Source of the DNA: Thauera sedimentorum
GTDB taxonomy: Bacteria; Pseudomonadota; Gammaproteobacteria; Burkholderiales; Rhodocyclaceae
NCBI RefSeq assembly: GCF_014489115.1
Contig: NZ_JACTAH010000002.1
Coordinates: 992,001 to 1,056,000 of the forward strand
Length of the DNA: 64,000 nt
Direction of reading: 5' to 3'
The position numbers and the translations under genes were made by a program. Shown here one piece after another: positions 8,364 through 23,485 of the stretch; the stretch's first letter is position 1; every line of letters begins with the position of its first letter. Under the pieces are notes generated by a model. It was not told where the DNA came from and ran no database searches. It saw only the letters and a list, made by a program, of their open reading frames with translations.

Positions 8364-8468
8364 AGGCGCGCTCGGTGCTCTTTCTGCAGCGCGCCTAAAC
8401 CAATGTTTGGCAATGGTAATTCCGTGAAACAGGGCGGTGCCTTGCTAGGCTTTTGCGCCGCAAGGGCG

Positions 8469-8474
8469 TAGAAT
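8469..8474 (+). promoter_or_regulatory. candidate -10 box of mnmG
   Basis: TAGAAT stands 39 bases before the mnmG ATG. The nearest -35-like element, TTGCTA at 8442-8447, is 21 bases away, longer than ideal. The 150-base spacer holds no DnaA boxes that I can see. Confidence 0.35.
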
Positions 8475-8513
8475 CCGCCGCCTTTCCCCAGCCCTGTAGC
8501 GCGGAGCGCCCCC

Positions 8514-10423
<1,910 letters not shown>

Positions 10424-10427
<4 letters not shown>

Positions 10428-11083
10428 GCGCGCTCGCCCCCTACCGCGGCCTGCTGGCCGAGGGCCTGGCTGCGCTCGGGCTGGACCTGAGAGCTGAAAC
10501 GCAGGACCGCCTGATCGCATTCGGCGAGCTGCTGCTCAAGTGGAACAAGGTCTACAACCTCACCGCCATCCGTGCGCCGCAGGAAGTGGTCACCCACCAC
10601 CTGCTCGACTCGCTCGCCGTGCTGTCGCATCTCACTGGCGTCGCGCACCTGGCTGACATCGGCTCGGGCGGCGGGTTGCCGGGTATTCCGCTCGCCATCG
10701 TGCGTCCGGAGCTGGAGGTGGTGTCGGTCGAGACGGTGAACAAGAAGGCGGCGTTCCAGCAGCAGGCGAAGATCGAGCTCGGGCTGGCCAACTTCCGCGC
10801 CGAGAACGCGCGGGTAGAGAAGCTTGCGAGTGTGCAGCCCTTCGACGGCGTGATCTCGCGCGCCTTCTCGGAGCTGGCGCTGTTCGTCGAGCTGGCCGGC
10901 CATCTGCTGGCGCCCGGCGGGCGCATGTTCGCCATGAAGGGCGTGTATCCTGAAGAGGAAATCGCCCGCCTGCCAGCTGGATGGCATGTCGCCGAAACGG
11001 TGCGCCTGGCCGTGCCGGGGCTGGAGGCGGAGCGCCACCTGATCATCCTGGAAAGGGATGGCACGGAGCACAAAGGGGACTGA
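10424..11083 (+). CDS. rsmG: 16S rRNA (guanine-N7) methyltransferase RsmG (GidB)
   Basis: 219 residues. Methylates G527 of 16S rRNA using S-adenosylmethionine. The substrate segment [12 protein letters not shown] (near residues 41-52) and the SAM-binding [18 protein letters not shown] (near 78-95) are both clear. The SRAFSEL motif near 150 is also typical. The ATG is inside the last codons of mnmG, giving translational coupling. The parA gene follows with no gap, so mnmG-rsmG-parA-parB is probably one transcript. Confidence 0.95.
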
Positions 11084-11854
11084 ATGGCTCGCATCTTCTG
11101 TGTTGCCAACCAGAAAGGCGGGGTCGGCAAGACCACCACCTGCGTGAATCTGGCCGCGGCCTTGCATCAGGCCGGCCAGCGCACCCTGCTGGTCGACCTC
11201 GATCCGCAGGGCAACGCCACCATGGGTAGCGGCGTGGACAAGCGCGCGCTGGACAAGTCGGTGTATCACCTGCTGGTAGGGCTGGCCACGCTGGCCGAGG
11301 CGCGCGCGAGTTCGCCGACCGGCGGCTTCGACATCCTGCCCGCCAACCGCGATCTGGCCGGTGCCGAAGTGGAGCTGGTGGACCTAGAGCGGCGCGAGAA
11401 CCGGCTGCGCGACGCGCTCAAGGCTTTCGACCAGGACTACGACTTCGTCCTCATCGACTGCCCGCCGTCGCTGTCCATGCTGACGCTCAACGGACTGTGC
11501 GCCGCGCACGGGGTGATCATCCCGATGCAATGCGAGTACTACGCGCTGGAAGGGCTCTCTGATCTGGTCAACACCATCAAGAAGGTGCACGCCAACCTCA
11601 ACCGAGACCTCAAGATCATCGGTCTGCTGCGGGTGATGTTCGATCCGCGCGTGACCCTGCAGCAGCAGGTCTCGGCGCAGCTCGAAGGGCACTTCGGCGA
11701 CAAGGTGTTCCGCGCCATCGTGCCGCGTAACGTGCGTCTCGCCGAGGCGCCCAGCCACGGCATGCCAGGCGTGGTGTTCGACCGTGCCGCCAAGGGTGCG
11801 CAGGCCTACATGGCCTTCGCGGAAGAAATGATCGAGCGGGTCAAGACGCTCTAA
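11084..11854 (+). CDS. parA: chromosome partitioning ATPase ParA (Soj)
   Basis: 256 residues. Walker-type ATPase that binds DNA non-specifically and positions ParB-parS complexes. The deviant Walker A motif KGGVGKTTT is at residues 11-19, Walker A-prime LLVDLDPQGN near 37-46, and Walker B FVLIDCPPSL near 122-131. Length and lack of an N-terminal helix-turn-helix place it with chromosomal Soj-type proteins rather than large plasmid ParA. It starts directly after the rsmG stop and is followed 16 bases later by parB. Confidence 0.95.
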   Translation: MARIFCVANQKGGVGKTTTCVNLAAALHQAGQRTLLVDLDPQGNATMGSGVDKRALDKSVYHLLVGLATLAEARASSPTGGFDILPANRDLAGAEVELVDLERRENRLRDALKAFDQDYDFVLIDCPPSLSMLTLNGLCAAHGVIIPMQCEYYALEGLSDLVNTIKKVHANLNRDLKIIGLLRVMFDPRVTLQQQVSAQLEGHFGDKVFRAIVPRNVRLAEAPSHGMPGVVFDRAAKGAQAYMAFAEEMIERVKTL

Positions 11855-11870
11855 CCGACACGACACTGCC

Positions 11871-12737
11871 ATGACGCCACCGAAACTCAAGGGCCTGGGC
11901 CGCGGCCTCGACGCGCTGCTGGCGGCCAACCGCGACGACGACGCCGAGCGCGGAGAGCTCCAGACTCTCCTGGCCGAGGCGCTGCAGCCCGGCAAGTACC
12001 AGCCGCGTACCCGCATGGACCCGGGTTCGCTGGAGGAACTGGCTGCGTCGATCAAGGCCCAGGGCGTCATGCAGCCCATCCTGGTGCGCCCGATCGAAGC
12101 GGTCAACGGTGCGCCGCGCTACGAGATCATCGCCGGCGAGCGGCGCTGGCGCGCCTCGCAGATTGCCGGGCTCACCGAAGTGCCCTGCCTGGTGCGCGAG
12201 ATTCCCGACGATGCCGCGCTGGCAATGTCGCTGATCGAGAACATCCAGCGCGAGGACCTCAACCCGCTCGAAGAGGCCAGCGGCATCCAGCGCCTGATCG
12301 ACGAGTTCGGCATGACCCACCAGCAGGCCGCCGACGCGGTGGGGCGCTCGCGCCCGGCCGCCTCCAACCTGCTGCGCCTGCTCAACCTGGCGACTCCGGT
12401 GCAGGAACTGCTGATGGCCGGCGACATCGACATGGGCCACGCGCGCGCCCTGCTGCCGCTTGACGGCGCCGGGCAGATCCAGCTCGCGAACCACGTCGCC
12501 GCGCGCGGCTTGTCGGTACGCGAAACCGAGCGCCTGGTGCAGCACACCCTGAACCCGCGTCAGAAAAAGGCCGCGCCACCCCCGGACCGCGACCTGTTGC
12601 GCCTGGAAGAGGAGCTCTCCGACACCATCGGCGCGACGGTGAAGATCAAGGCAAACCGCAAGGGTGCGGGCGAACTCGCCATCCGTTTCGGCGACCTCGA
12701 CCAGCTCGACGGGCTGCTCGCAAGGCTGCGTCCATAA
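11871..12737 (+). CDS. parB: chromosome partitioning protein ParB (Spo0J)
   Basis: 288 residues. Binds parS sites and spreads on DNA as a CTP-dependent clamp. The N-terminal basic segment [13 protein letters not shown] is typical. The ParB/Sulfiredoxin-like nuclease fold has the CTP-binding GERRWRAS (near 86-93) and the [14 protein letters not shown] box. The helix-turn-helix [23 protein letters not shown] follows near 147-169, then a C-terminal dimerisation region. No canonical parS (TGTTTCACGTGAAACA) was seen in this window. Last gene of the mnmG-rsmG-parAB group. Confidence 0.95.
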   Translation: MTPPKLKGLGRGLDALLAANRDDDAERGELQTLLAEALQPGKYQPRTRMDPGSLEELAASIKAQGVMQPILVRPIEAVNGAPRYEIIAGERRWRASQIAGLTEVPCLVREIPDDAALAMSLIENIQREDLNPLEEASGIQRLIDEFGMTHQQAADAVGRSRPAASNLLRLLNLATPVQELLMAGDIDMGHARALLPLDGAGQIQLANHVAARGLSVRETERLVQHTLNPRQKKAAPPPDRDLLRLEEELSDTIGATVKIKANRKGAGELAIRFGDLDQLDGLLARLRP

Positions 12738-12808
12738 GCCCTGTAAATCCGGTCATATATATGATGCATGACCGACCGTGCGGTCACTTGTTGCACTGCG
12801 TCGAAGGT

Positions 12809-12837
12809 TTGACTTTGTTACGGTTAACCCCTAGTAT
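12809..12837 (+). promoter_or_regulatory. sigma-70 promoter of the atp operon
   Basis: TTGACT (12809-12814), a 17-base spacer, then TAGTAT (12832-12837). This is the best sigma-70 promoter I see in the window. It lies 54 bases before atpI in the 154-base parB/atpI spacer, which also contains an imperfect inverted repeat around GGTCAT and ATGACC. Confidence 0.7.
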
Positions 12838-12891
12838 TCACCGGATTTTTAACGCGGTGGCGCGGCTCTGCGGCGCACCGGCAAGACGCAA

Positions 12892-13233
12892 ATGCTGAAG
12901 GCGGTTCTACTCCAGCTTGGCGCAACCCTCCTGGCAACGGCCATTGCGGCCGTTTTTTTCGGGCTGCGCGGGGCAGTATCCGCTGCGATGGGCGGTTTGT
13001 CGGTGGTGATTCCGAGCGGGCTCTTTGCGCTGCGTCTGGTCGTGCTTGCCCGTCGGCAGGCTGCCACGCACGTCACCGCCTTCGTCGTCGGCGAACTGCT
13101 GAAAGTTGCGTCGATAGTGGGATTGTTGGTGCTGGGACTGGCGCTGTATCCGGACGTCCATTGGGGCGCTCTGTTGATCGCGCTGATCCTGGCTCTTAAA
13201 GCGAACTTGTTTGCATTTTTGGTAAAGACCTGA
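12892..13233 (+). CDS. atpI: ATP synthase protein I
   Basis: 113 residues with four predicted membrane helices, opening [23 protein letters not shown]. AtpI is a small assembly factor that helps form the c-ring of the Fo sector; it is not part of the mature enzyme. Sequence conservation in the family is low, so the call leans on topology, size and position as first gene of the atp operon. Its stop is two bases before the atpB ATG. Confidence 0.85.
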   Translation: MLKAVLLQLGATLLATAIAAVFFGLRGAVSAAMGGLSVVIPSGLFALRLVVLARRQAATHVTAFVVGELLKVASIVGLLVLGLALYPDVHWGALLIALILALKANLFAFLVKT

Positions 13234-13235
13234 CC

Positions 13236-14386
<1,151 letters not shown>

Positions 14387-14429
14387 TCGGTTCGGTTCAT
14401 CCCCTTAACGCAACAGAGGGAACGGAACA

Positions 14430-14903
14430 GTGAATCTGAACGCAACCCTGATAGCTCAGCTCGTTGTGTTCTTCATTCTCGGCTGGTTCACGATGAAATT
14501 CGTGTGGCCGCCGATCGTGAAGGCACTGGACGAGCGCGCGAAGAAGATCGCGGACGGGCTGGCGGCTGCGGACAAGGCAAAGGCCGACCTCGTGCTGGCC
14601 GAAAAGAAGGTCGTCGACGAACTGCGCAAGGCTCGCGAATCCGCGGGCGACACGCGCGCCGCTGCTGAAAAGCAGGCTGCCAAGTTCGTCGATGATGCTC
14701 GCGCCGAAGCCGCACGCATCATTGCCAAGGCCCGTGAAGACGCAGAAGCCGAAGCCGGTGCCGCCGCGCAACGTGCCAAGGAAGCCCTGCGCGAACAGGT
14801 CGCCCAGCTTGCCGTCGCCGGTGCCGAGCGCATCCTGCGCAAGGAAATCAACGCCCAGGCCCACGCCGAGCTGCTCGCCAACCTGAAACAGGAACTGCAA
14901 TAA
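14430..14903 (+). CDS. atpF: F1Fo ATP synthase subunit b
   Basis: 157 residues starting with GTG. One N-terminal membrane helix ([23 protein letters not shown]) is followed by a long charged, Ala-rich coiled coil to the C-terminus, the peripheral stalk. The length matches the usual 156-residue form and there is no fusion with delta. GAGGGAACG just before the GTG supports the start. Confidence 0.95.
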   Translation: MNLNATLIAQLVVFFILGWFTMKFVWPPIVKALDERAKKIADGLAAADKAKADLVLAEKKVVDELRKARESAGDTRAAAEKQAAKFVDDARAEAARIIAKAREDAEAEAGAAAQRAKEALREQVAQLAVAGAERILRKEINAQAHAELLANLKQELQ

Positions 14904-14906
14904 GTC

Positions 14907-15443
14907 ATGGCCGAGAACGTCACCATCGCGCGCCCATATGCGGATGCCGCCTTCGAGCTGGCCCGCGGGGCAGGTGCGCTGGGGCCTTGGTCGGAAGCAC
15001 TGGATCGGCTGGCAGCGATTGCCGCCGATCCGCAGATGCGGGACTGCATTGCCGACCCCAAGCTGACCGACGACCAGCTGATCCAGCTGGTGCTCGGGCT
15101 GGCCGGGGAAGGGCTGTCCGCCGAACTGCAGAATTTCGTCCGCGTCCTCGTGACCAACGAACGCCTGCAGCTGCTTCCGGAGATCCGTGACCTGTTCGTT
15201 CAGCTGAAGAACGAACATGAAGGCGTCCAGGAGGCGCAGATCGCCTCCGCCTTCCCGCTCGACGATGCCACGCTGACCAACCTGAAGAGCGATCTTGAAG
15301 CACGCTTCAAGACCAAGCTCAACGTGCAGGTCAGCGTAGACCCCGAACTCATCGGTGGGGTCCGCATCGCCATCGGCGACGAAGTGATCGACGCCTCGGT
15401 CCGCGGCAAGCTCGCGAACATGGCCGCTGCGCTAAAGAACTAG
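14907..15443 (+). CDS. atpH: F1Fo ATP synthase subunit delta
   Basis: 178 residues. Delta caps the F1 head and holds the b-subunit stalk. It begins with [18 protein letters not shown], the family opening. The C-terminal domain ends with [30 protein letters not shown], the delta signature (residues about 140-170). Three bases separate it from atpF. Confidence 0.95.
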   Translation: MAENVTIARPYADAAFELARGAGALGPWSEALDRLAAIAADPQMRDCIADPKLTDDQLIQLVLGLAGEGLSAELQNFVRVLVTNERLQLLPEIRDLFVQLKNEHEGVQEAQIASAFPLDDATLTNLKSDLEARFKTKLNVQVSVDPELIGGVRIAIGDEVIDASVRGKLANMAAALKN

Positions 15444-15455
15444 GAGCATACATCC

Positions 15456-16994
<1,539 letters not shown>

Positions 16995-17015
16995 GGCCCA
17001 GGACGGAGACGGAAT

Positions 17016-17885
17016 ATGGCTAGCGGTAAGGAAATCCGTACCAAGATCAAGAGCGTGCAAAACACGCGCAAGATCACCAAGGCCATGGAAATGGTGGCCG
17101 CATCCAAGATGCGCAAGGCGCAGGACAGGATGCGGTCCGCTCGTCCCTATGCCGAAAAGATCCGCCGACTCGCCGCGAACCTGTCCCAAGCCAATGTGAC
17201 CGACTACAAGCACCCCTTCCTGGTCCGCAAGGACCAGGTCAAGCGGGTGGGCCTGATCCTCGTCACCACCGACAAGGGTCTGTGCGGCGGCCTCAACACC
17301 AATATCCAGCGCGTGGCGATCAACGCCATGAAGGAATGGGAGGCCAATGGCGCCACCGAAGTCCGGGCCTGCTGCATCGGCAACAAGGGTTTCGGCTTCA
17401 TGCAGCGCGTAGGGGCGAAGGTCGTCTCGCACGTGGTGCACCTGGGCGACACCCCGCACCTGGAAAAGCTGATCGGACCGGTCAAGGTCATGCTCGACGC
17501 TTTCCAGAACGACGAGGTCGATGCGGTCTATATCGCCTACACTCGCTTCATCAACACGATGAAGCAGGAGCCGGTGCTGGAGCAACTGCTGCCGCTGACC
17601 GGCGACAAGCTCGGTACGCCGGAAGGTTCGTGGGATTACCTCTACGAGCCGGATCCGCAGGTGGTCATCGACGAAATGCTGGTGCGTTACGTCGAGGCGC
17701 TGGTGTACCAGGCGGTGGCTGAGAACATGGCTTCGGAACAGAGTGCGCGCATGGTGGCAATGAAAGCCGCGTCCGACAACGCCAAGAACGTCATTGGTGA
17801 GCTGCAGCTGGTCTACAACAAGACCCGCCAGGCCGCGATCACCAAGGAGCTGTCGGAAATCGTGGGCGGCGCCGCCGCGGTGTAA
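17016..17885 (+). CDS. atpG: F1Fo ATP synthase subunit gamma
   Basis: 289 residues. The central rotor shaft. The N-terminal helix [20 protein letters not shown] and the following [15 protein letters not shown] are family landmarks. The C-terminal helix ends with [19 protein letters not shown], which fits in the alpha-beta hexamer. No insertion or deletion relative to the usual length. Confidence 0.97.
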   Translation: MASGKEIRTKIKSVQNTRKITKAMEMVAASKMRKAQDRMRSARPYAEKIRRLAANLSQANVTDYKHPFLVRKDQVKRVGLILVTTDKGLCGGLNTNIQRVAINAMKEWEANGATEVRACCIGNKGFGFMQRVGAKVVSHVVHLGDTPHLEKLIGPVKVMLDAFQNDEVDAVYIAYTRFINTMKQEPVLEQLLPLTGDKLGTPEGSWDYLYEPDPQVVIDEMLVRYVEALVYQAVAENMASEQSARMVAMKAASDNAKNVIGELQLVYNKTRQAAITKELSEIVGGAAAV

Positions 17886-17896
17886 CGGATTATTGA

Positions 17897-19312
<1,416 letters not shown>

Positions 19313-19365
19313 TCCGCCCGCCCGCGCGGCGTTCAGGCGTCGCGCGGAATTGATGAGGAAACACT

Positions 19366-19791
19366 ATGGCTATGACGGTACATGTCGACATCGTCAGCGC
19401 GGAGGAGCAGATCTTCTCCGGGCTGGCCGAGTTCGTCGCGCTGCCGGGCGAAGCGGGTGAGCTGGGCATTCTGCCCGGGCACATGCCGCTGATGACCCGG
19501 ATCAAGCCGGGTGCGGTGCGGGTGAAGGTGCCGAACCAGGCCGACGACGAGCTGGTGTTCGTCGCCGGCGGCATCCTCGAGGTTCAGCCTGGGCTGGTGA
19601 CGGTGCTGGCCGATACCGCGATCCGCGGTCGCGACCTCGACGAAGCCAAGGCGCTCGACGCCAAGAAGAAGGCCGAAGAGGCGATGGCGAACCAGACCTC
19701 GCAGCTGGACTACGCGAAGGCGCAGGCCGAACTGGCCGAAGCCATCGCGCAGCTCGCGGCGATCCAGAAGCTGCGCAAGCGCGGTCACTGA
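19366..19791 (+). CDS. atpC: F1Fo ATP synthase subunit epsilon
   Basis: 141 residues. The N-terminal beta-sandwich ([15 protein letters not shown], then [19 protein letters not shown]) and the two C-terminal helices that can inhibit ATP hydrolysis are both present. The last part, after residue 90, is Ala/Lys/Glu-rich as usual. A second in-frame ATG lies two codons downstream. Last gene of the operon; a strong terminator follows 25 bases after the stop. Confidence 0.96.
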   Translation: MAMTVHVDIVSAEEQIFSGLAEFVALPGEAGELGILPGHMPLMTRIKPGAVRVKVPNQADDELVFVAGGILEVQPGLVTVLADTAIRGRDLDEAKALDAKKKAEEAMANQTSQLDYAKAQAELAEAIAQLAAIQKLRKRGH

Positions 19792-19816
19792 TCGCGGCCG
19801 GCGCGACCGGAAAGAG

Positions 19817-19845
19817 AAAAGGCAGCCTTCGGGCTGCCTTTTTTT
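19817..19845. terminator. bidirectional rho-independent terminator
   Basis: GGCAGCC-TTCG-GGCTGCC stem-loop with AAAA before and TTTTTTT after. It ends the atp operon on the plus strand. On the minus strand the T-rich stretch TTTTCTCTTT follows the same stem, so it can also end ubiJ transcription, whose stop codon is at 19870. Confidence 0.9.
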
Positions 19846-19869
19846 GTCCCGGCTTGGCCAGCGCGCGCT

Positions 19870-20463
19870 TCAGGCGCGTGGTTTGCCGTGCAGGCGCGAG
19901 GCCAGACGGTCGATGCGCTTCTCGGTGCGCGCGACCGCGTCGCGCAAGGCCCGCAGCTCATCCTCTAGTCCGCTTGTCGCCGCCCGGGACACGAGCATCG
20001 GACGCTCTTCGGTGAAGTACTCGGCGAGGTTGCCGGCAGCGCCTTCGACCATGCGCCGCTGTGCCTCGCCGATCGCACGGACGGTCCCGCTCAGGCGGTG
20101 CGCGGCGACGTCGCCGACCAGGCGCGACAAGTCCTCCTCGGCGTCCCAGCGCAGGTTGCGGAACACGAAGCCGAGGGCGTCGGCGAATTCTGCGTTGCCC
20201 TGCAGATGGACGCTGCGCATGGCTTCCTCGAAACGTCCCAGGGCAAACTGCGGGAGCACGGCGAGCGGTACGGTGAGCACCACGTCCGGCTTTTCGCCTT
20301 CGGCCGCTTGGAGTTCGCCCGCCGAGGTGACCGTGAAAAATACCGTGACTGGCGGCGCGTCGAGACGGGCGCAGAGGCCGGCATGCGCTTGCAGACGCTC
20401 GCGCGCCCAGGGGGCGCGAGCCAGCAGATGGTTGAGGACCGCTACGAAGGCGTTATCGATCAT
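19870..20463 (-). CDS. ubiJ: ubiquinone biosynthesis accessory factor UbiJ
   Basis: 197 residues from the ATG at 20461-20463. The N-terminal half is an SCP2-like lipid-binding domain (NHLLARAPWARERLQAHAG, then LDAPPVTVFFTVTS). The C-terminal half is helical and charged and ends in a coiled coil (LRALRDAVARTEKRIDRLASRL). UbiJ binds ubiquinone intermediates and scaffolds the Ubi hydroxylase complex. It lies in the ubiE-Tim44-ubiJ order common in betaproteobacteria, but ubiB is not next; the convergent atp operon is. An in-frame GTG at 20484 would add seven residues inside a terminator stem; I prefer the ATG. Confidence 0.85.
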   Translation of the reverse strand: MIDNAFVAVLNHLLARAPWARERLQAHAGLCARLDAPPVTVFFTVTSAGELQAAEGEKPDVVLTVPLAVLPQFALGRFEEAMRSVHLQGNAEFADALGFVFRNLRWDAEEDLSRLVGDVAAHRLSGTVRAIGEAQRRMVEGAAGNLAEYFTEERPMLVSRAATSGLEDELRALRDAVARTEKRIDRLASRLHGKPRA

Positions 20464-20468
20464 GAACG

Positions 20469-20494
20469 AAAAAAGGGCGGCCACGCCGCCCTTT
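20469..20494 (-). terminator. rho-independent terminator between Tim44 gene and ubiJ
   Basis: On the minus strand AAAGGGCGG-CGTGG-CCGCCCTTT is followed by TTT, giving six T in a row. The last T is only 5 bases before the ubiJ ATG. This is a good terminator for the upstream Tim44 gene, but it also sits in the ubiJ leader. Confidence 0.7.
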
Positions 20495-20517
20495 GAAAGA
20501 AGCCGTGTGGGCGAAGT

Positions 20518-21360
20518 TTAGCCCAGTTGCTGGATGCCCGCGATCTGCCAGCCGCGGCCGCCGGAAATCGGCTTGACCAGGTGCCAGATCTCGTCGAACG
20601 GTGCCGGCGCGGCATCCGCTTCCTCGCGCAGCAGGCCGCTGAAGCGGACGCTGACGATGTACTGTCCGCCTTCCTCGGCGACGTCCTGCACGGCGGCGTC
20701 GAGTTCGACCACGTCGGTGCGTTGCGCGGCGCTGCCGCGCTCGGCGAGCTGCATGCGGACCTCGGCGAAGACCTCAGGGGTGGTGAAGGCGCGGATGTCC
20801 TCCAGGTCGCCGGCGTCATGGGCGGCCTGCAGGCGGATGAACTGCACCTTTGCTTCGCGCGCGAAGGCCTCTGCATCGAAGCCCGCGGGGATGCGTGAGC
20901 CGCCGCTGGAACCGGAAGGCTGAGCCTCGAAGTGCACCGGCCCGCCGGCAACGGCGCCGGCCCGCTCGGCGCCGGCGTACTGCATGCGGTTGGGGGCACC
21001 TGCGGCGCTGCGGGTCAGCATGCGGAACAGCAGGAAGGCCCCGCCGGCGAGCAACAGCATCAGGACCAGCGAACCGAACTCCTCGCCAAGACCCAGATGG
21101 GAGAACAGGGCAGCCAGGCCGAGGCCGGCGGCGAGGCCGGCGATCGGCCCCATCCACGAGGATCTCGGCTTGTTGGCCGCCGCCGCGGCGCCGGAGGGCT
21201 GCGACTGGGTCGCTGCCGGCTGGCGCGGGGCGGAGGGCGGTGTGGCCTGGCGCTGCATGCCGAAGCTGCTGCCGCCGCCGAAGCGCTTGGCTTCGGCTTC
21301 GGGGATGGCCAGTCCAAAGGCGAATACGGTGACGATCAGGGAAAGCAGGAGCTGTTTCAT
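20518..21360 (-). CDS. Tim44-like domain protein, exported or membrane-bound
   Basis: 280 residues from the ATG at 21358-21360. It has an N-terminal signal peptide (KQLLLSLIVTVFAFGLAIPEAEA), a Gly/Ser/Pro/Ala-rich low-complexity stretch, and two hydrophobic segments near residues 85-125 (GPIAGLAAGLGLAALF and LVLMLLLAGGAFLLFRML). The C-terminal Tim44-like domain begins near 165 (FDAEAFAREAKVQFIRLQAAHD). Bacterial Tim44-like proteins have no settled function. Consistent placement between ubiE and ubiJ suggests a link to quinone synthesis or the cell envelope, by inference only. Confidence 0.8.
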   Translation of the reverse strand: MKQLLLSLIVTVFAFGLAIPEAEAKRFGGGSSFGMQRQATPPSAPRQPAATQSQPSGAAAAANKPRSSWMGPIAGLAAGLGLAALFSHLGLGEEFGSLVLMLLLAGGAFLLFRMLTRSAAGAPNRMQYAGAERAGAVAGGPVHFEAQPSGSSGGSRIPAGFDAEAFAREAKVQFIRLQAAHDAGDLEDIRAFTTPEVFAEVRMQLAERGSAAQRTDVVELDAAVQDVAEEGGQYIVSVRFSGLLREEADAAPAPFDEIWHLVKPISGGRGWQIAGIQQLG

Positions 21361-21379
21361 GGAGCTTTGGTCTCGTGGT

Positions 21380-22117
21380 TCAGAACTTGTATCCACGGTG
21401 CAGGGCGACGATGCCCGCCGTGAGGTTGAAGTAATCGACCTTGCCCAGGCCTGCTTGTTCCATCATTGCCTTCAATTCTTCCTGACCGGGATGCATCCGG
21501 ATCGATTCGGCGAGATAGCGGTAGCTGTCGGCATCGTTCGCCACCTTGTTGCCGAGCCAGGGGAGCAGCCTGAAGGAGTACAGATCGTAGGCCGGCTCGA
21601 GCGGTTTCCACACCTTGGAGAATTCGAGCACCAGCAGACGTCCGCCGGGCTTGAGCACACGGCGCATCTCGGCGAGCGCCTGATCCTTGTGGGTCATGTT
21701 GCGCAGCCCGAAGGCCACGGTGACGCAGTCGAACCAGTCGTCGGGGAAGGGCAGCTTCTCCGCGTCGCACTGGGCCACCGGCAGCGCGTAGCCGCGGTCC
21801 AGCACCCGGTCGCGGCCTACCGAGAGCATGGCGTGGTTGATGTCGGTGAGCCAGACCTGGCCGCTGGCGCCGACCCGCCGGGCGAAGGCCAGCGAGAGAT
21901 CGGCGGTGCCGCCGGCGACGTCCAGTACGCGGTCGCCCTCGCGCACACCTGAGACCTGGATGGTGAAGGCCTTCCATACGCGGTGCAGGCCCATGGACAT
22001 CAGGTCGTTCATGATGTCGTAGTTGCCGGCCACCGAGGAAAATACCTCCGCGACCTTCTTGCGTTTCTCGTTCTCGGCCACGGTCTGGAAGCCGAAGTGC
22101 GTGGTGTTGTCGTTCAT
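21380..22117 (-). CDS. ubiE: demethylmenaquinone / 2-methoxy-6-polyprenyl-1,4-benzoquinol methyltransferase
   Basis: 245 residues. SAM-dependent C-methyltransferase of ubiquinone (and menaquinone) synthesis. The family opening [22 protein letters not shown] and the motif [21 protein letters not shown] are present. The SAM site is [20 protein letters not shown] near residues 61-80, and the second signature [23 protein letters not shown] is near 134-156. First gene of the ubiE-Tim44-ubiJ run on the minus strand. Confidence 0.97.
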   Translation of the reverse strand: MNDNTTHFGFQTVAENEKRKKVAEVFSSVAGNYDIMNDLMSMGLHRVWKAFTIQVSGVREGDRVLDVAGGTADLSLAFARRVGASGQVWLTDINHAMLSVGRDRVLDRGYALPVAQCDAEKLPFPDDWFDCVTVAFGLRNMTHKDQALAEMRRVLKPGGRLLVLEFSKVWKPLEPAYDLYSFRLLPWLGNKVANDADSYRYLAESIRMHPGQEELKAMMEQAGLGKVDYFNLTAGIVALHRGYKF

Positions 22118-22162
22118 GGTCCGAACCCGTAAATCTGCTGGCCGACGGCCTTCAGGGTGAGA

Positions 22163-22585
22163 TCAGTGGTGGTGGCCGCAGCCGCCCTTGGGTGCGGGCG
22201 GCGGGACGTCGGCCGGATCGCGGCTGCCGCCTTCGCGCTCCAGACGGGCGAGATACTCGGCCCACAGCGCTTCCTGCCTGCGGCCGATCTCGTAGAGATA
22301 GTCCCAGGAGTACAGGCCGCTGTCGTGACCGTCCGAGAACACCGGCTTGACCGCGTAGTTGCCCACCGGCTCGAGGCCGAGTATGTCTACGTCACGCTTG
22401 CCCCGTTGCAGCACCTCCTGCCCGGCGCCGTGTCCGCGCACTTCGGCGGAAGGCGAGTACACCCGCAGGAACTCGAAAGGCAGGCGGAAGCTGCTGCCGT
22501 CGTCGAAGGCGATCTCCAGCACCCTGCTGGCACGGTGGAGGGTGATGCCGGTGGGGAGCGGAGTGTTCTGGTCGAGTCCTGCCAT
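22163..22585 (-). CDS. DUF971 (gamma-butyrobetaine hydroxylase N-terminal-like) protein
   Basis: 140 residues. The DUF971 fold is recognisable in ITLHRASRVLEIAFDDGSSF, LPFEFLRVYSPSAEVRG and VGNYAVKPVFSDGHDSGLYSW. In free-standing bacterial forms the domain binds a metal through Cys/His residues. The C-terminus here is GGCGHHH, a likely metal ligand cluster. It is upstream of ubiE on the same strand, 45 bases away. The function of the free-standing family is unsettled; a role in Fe-S or metal handling has been proposed. Confidence 0.85.
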   Translation of the reverse strand: MAGLDQNTPLPTGITLHRASRVLEIAFDDGSSFRLPFEFLRVYSPSAEVRGHGAGQEVLQRGKRDVDILGLEPVGNYAVKPVFSDGHDSGLYSWDYLYEIGRRQEALWAEYLARLEREGGSRDPADVPPPAPKGGCGHHH

Positions 22586-22688
22586 GGTGCGCTGCTCCGG
22601 TCGGGGGCCACAATAATACCCGAATCACGGCCCGCGCCCGGGTTCGGGTGGGCCGGCGGCGCACAAGTGGCTGTTGCAGTGCCGTGAC

Positions 22689-22709
22689 GTGTCATAAAAG
22701 ATTCAAACT
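22689..22709 (+). promoter_or_regulatory. candidate Pho box upstream of phoB
   Basis: GTGTCATAAAA matches the first half of a Pho box (CTGTCATA-A/T-A) well. The second half, GATTCAAACT, is poor. It lies about 40 bases before the phoB ATG, where autoregulation would be expected. Confidence 0.35.
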
Positions 22710-22747
22710 GCTGCAATACACTGGCCGCGGTCAAACGGAGCCCAGCC

Positions 22748-23458
22748 ATGCCAGCCAACATTCTGCTCGTGGAAGATGAACCGGCGATCCAGGAACTGAT
22801 CGCTGCAAACCTCGCCCGCGCCGGCCACCATGTGGTGCGCGCCGCGGATGCGGAAACCGCGCAGCGCATCGTGCGCGATGCGTTGCCCGATCTGGTGCTG
22901 CTCGACTGGATGCTGCCCGGAATGCCGGGCATCGAGTTCGCGCGCCGGCTGCGTGCCGACGAGCGCACCCGCGAGATTCCCATCATCATGCTCACCGCTC
23001 GCGGCGAGGAGCAGGACAAGGTTGCCGGTCTGGAGACCGGGGCGGACGACTACATCACCAAGCCTTTCAGCCCGCGCGAGCTGGTGGCGCGGATCAAGGC
23101 GGTGCTTCGCCGCCGCGCACCCCAGGCCACCGAGGACGCGGTCGAACTCGGCGGGCTGCGACTCGACCCCGCCACCCACCGTGTCACCGCCGGCGACCAG
23201 CCGATTAGCCTGGGGCCCACCGAGTTCCGCCTGCTGCATTTCCTGATGACGCACCCGGAGCGCGTGCATTCGCGCGCGCAGTTGCTCGACCAGGTGTGGG
23301 GCGACCACGTATTCGTCGAGGAACGCACGGTCGATGTGCATATCCGCCGCCTGCGCTGCGCGCTGGAACCGACCGCCCACGACCGCCTGATCCAGACGGT
23401 GCGCGGCAGCGGCTACCGTTTCTCGGCCCAGGCTGACCAAGCCGACGCCGTGCGATAA
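22748..23458 (+). CDS. phoB: phosphate regulon response regulator PhoB
   Basis: 236 residues. The receiver domain has the acidic pair near residues 9-11 (VEDEPA), phospho-acceptor Asp53 in [13 protein letters not shown], and the Lys in [20 protein letters not shown]. The C-terminal OmpR-type winged helix shows [22 protein letters not shown] and the recognition segment [16 protein letters not shown]. The sequence is close to PhoB throughout and the next gene is a PhoR-type kinase 27 bases later. It would activate phosphate-starvation genes. No pst or phoU genes are in this window. Confidence 0.93.
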   Translation: MPANILLVEDEPAIQELIAANLARAGHHVVRAADAETAQRIVRDALPDLVLLDWMLPGMPGIEFARRLRADERTREIPIIMLTARGEEQDKVAGLETGADDYITKPFSPRELVARIKAVLRRRAPQATEDAVELGGLRLDPATHRVTAGDQPISLGPTEFRLLHFLMTHPERVHSRAQLLDQVWGDHVFVEERTVDVHIRRLRCALEPTAHDRLIQTVRGSGYRFSAQADQADAVR

Positions 23459-23485
23459 TCCGCACCACTACGGTAGCTCGGGAGC

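Noticed and set aside
8365..8395. Hairpin GGCGCGCT/AGCGCGCC after the LysR stop as terminator
   Set aside because: Loop is 15 bases and no T-run follows. At most a weak structure.
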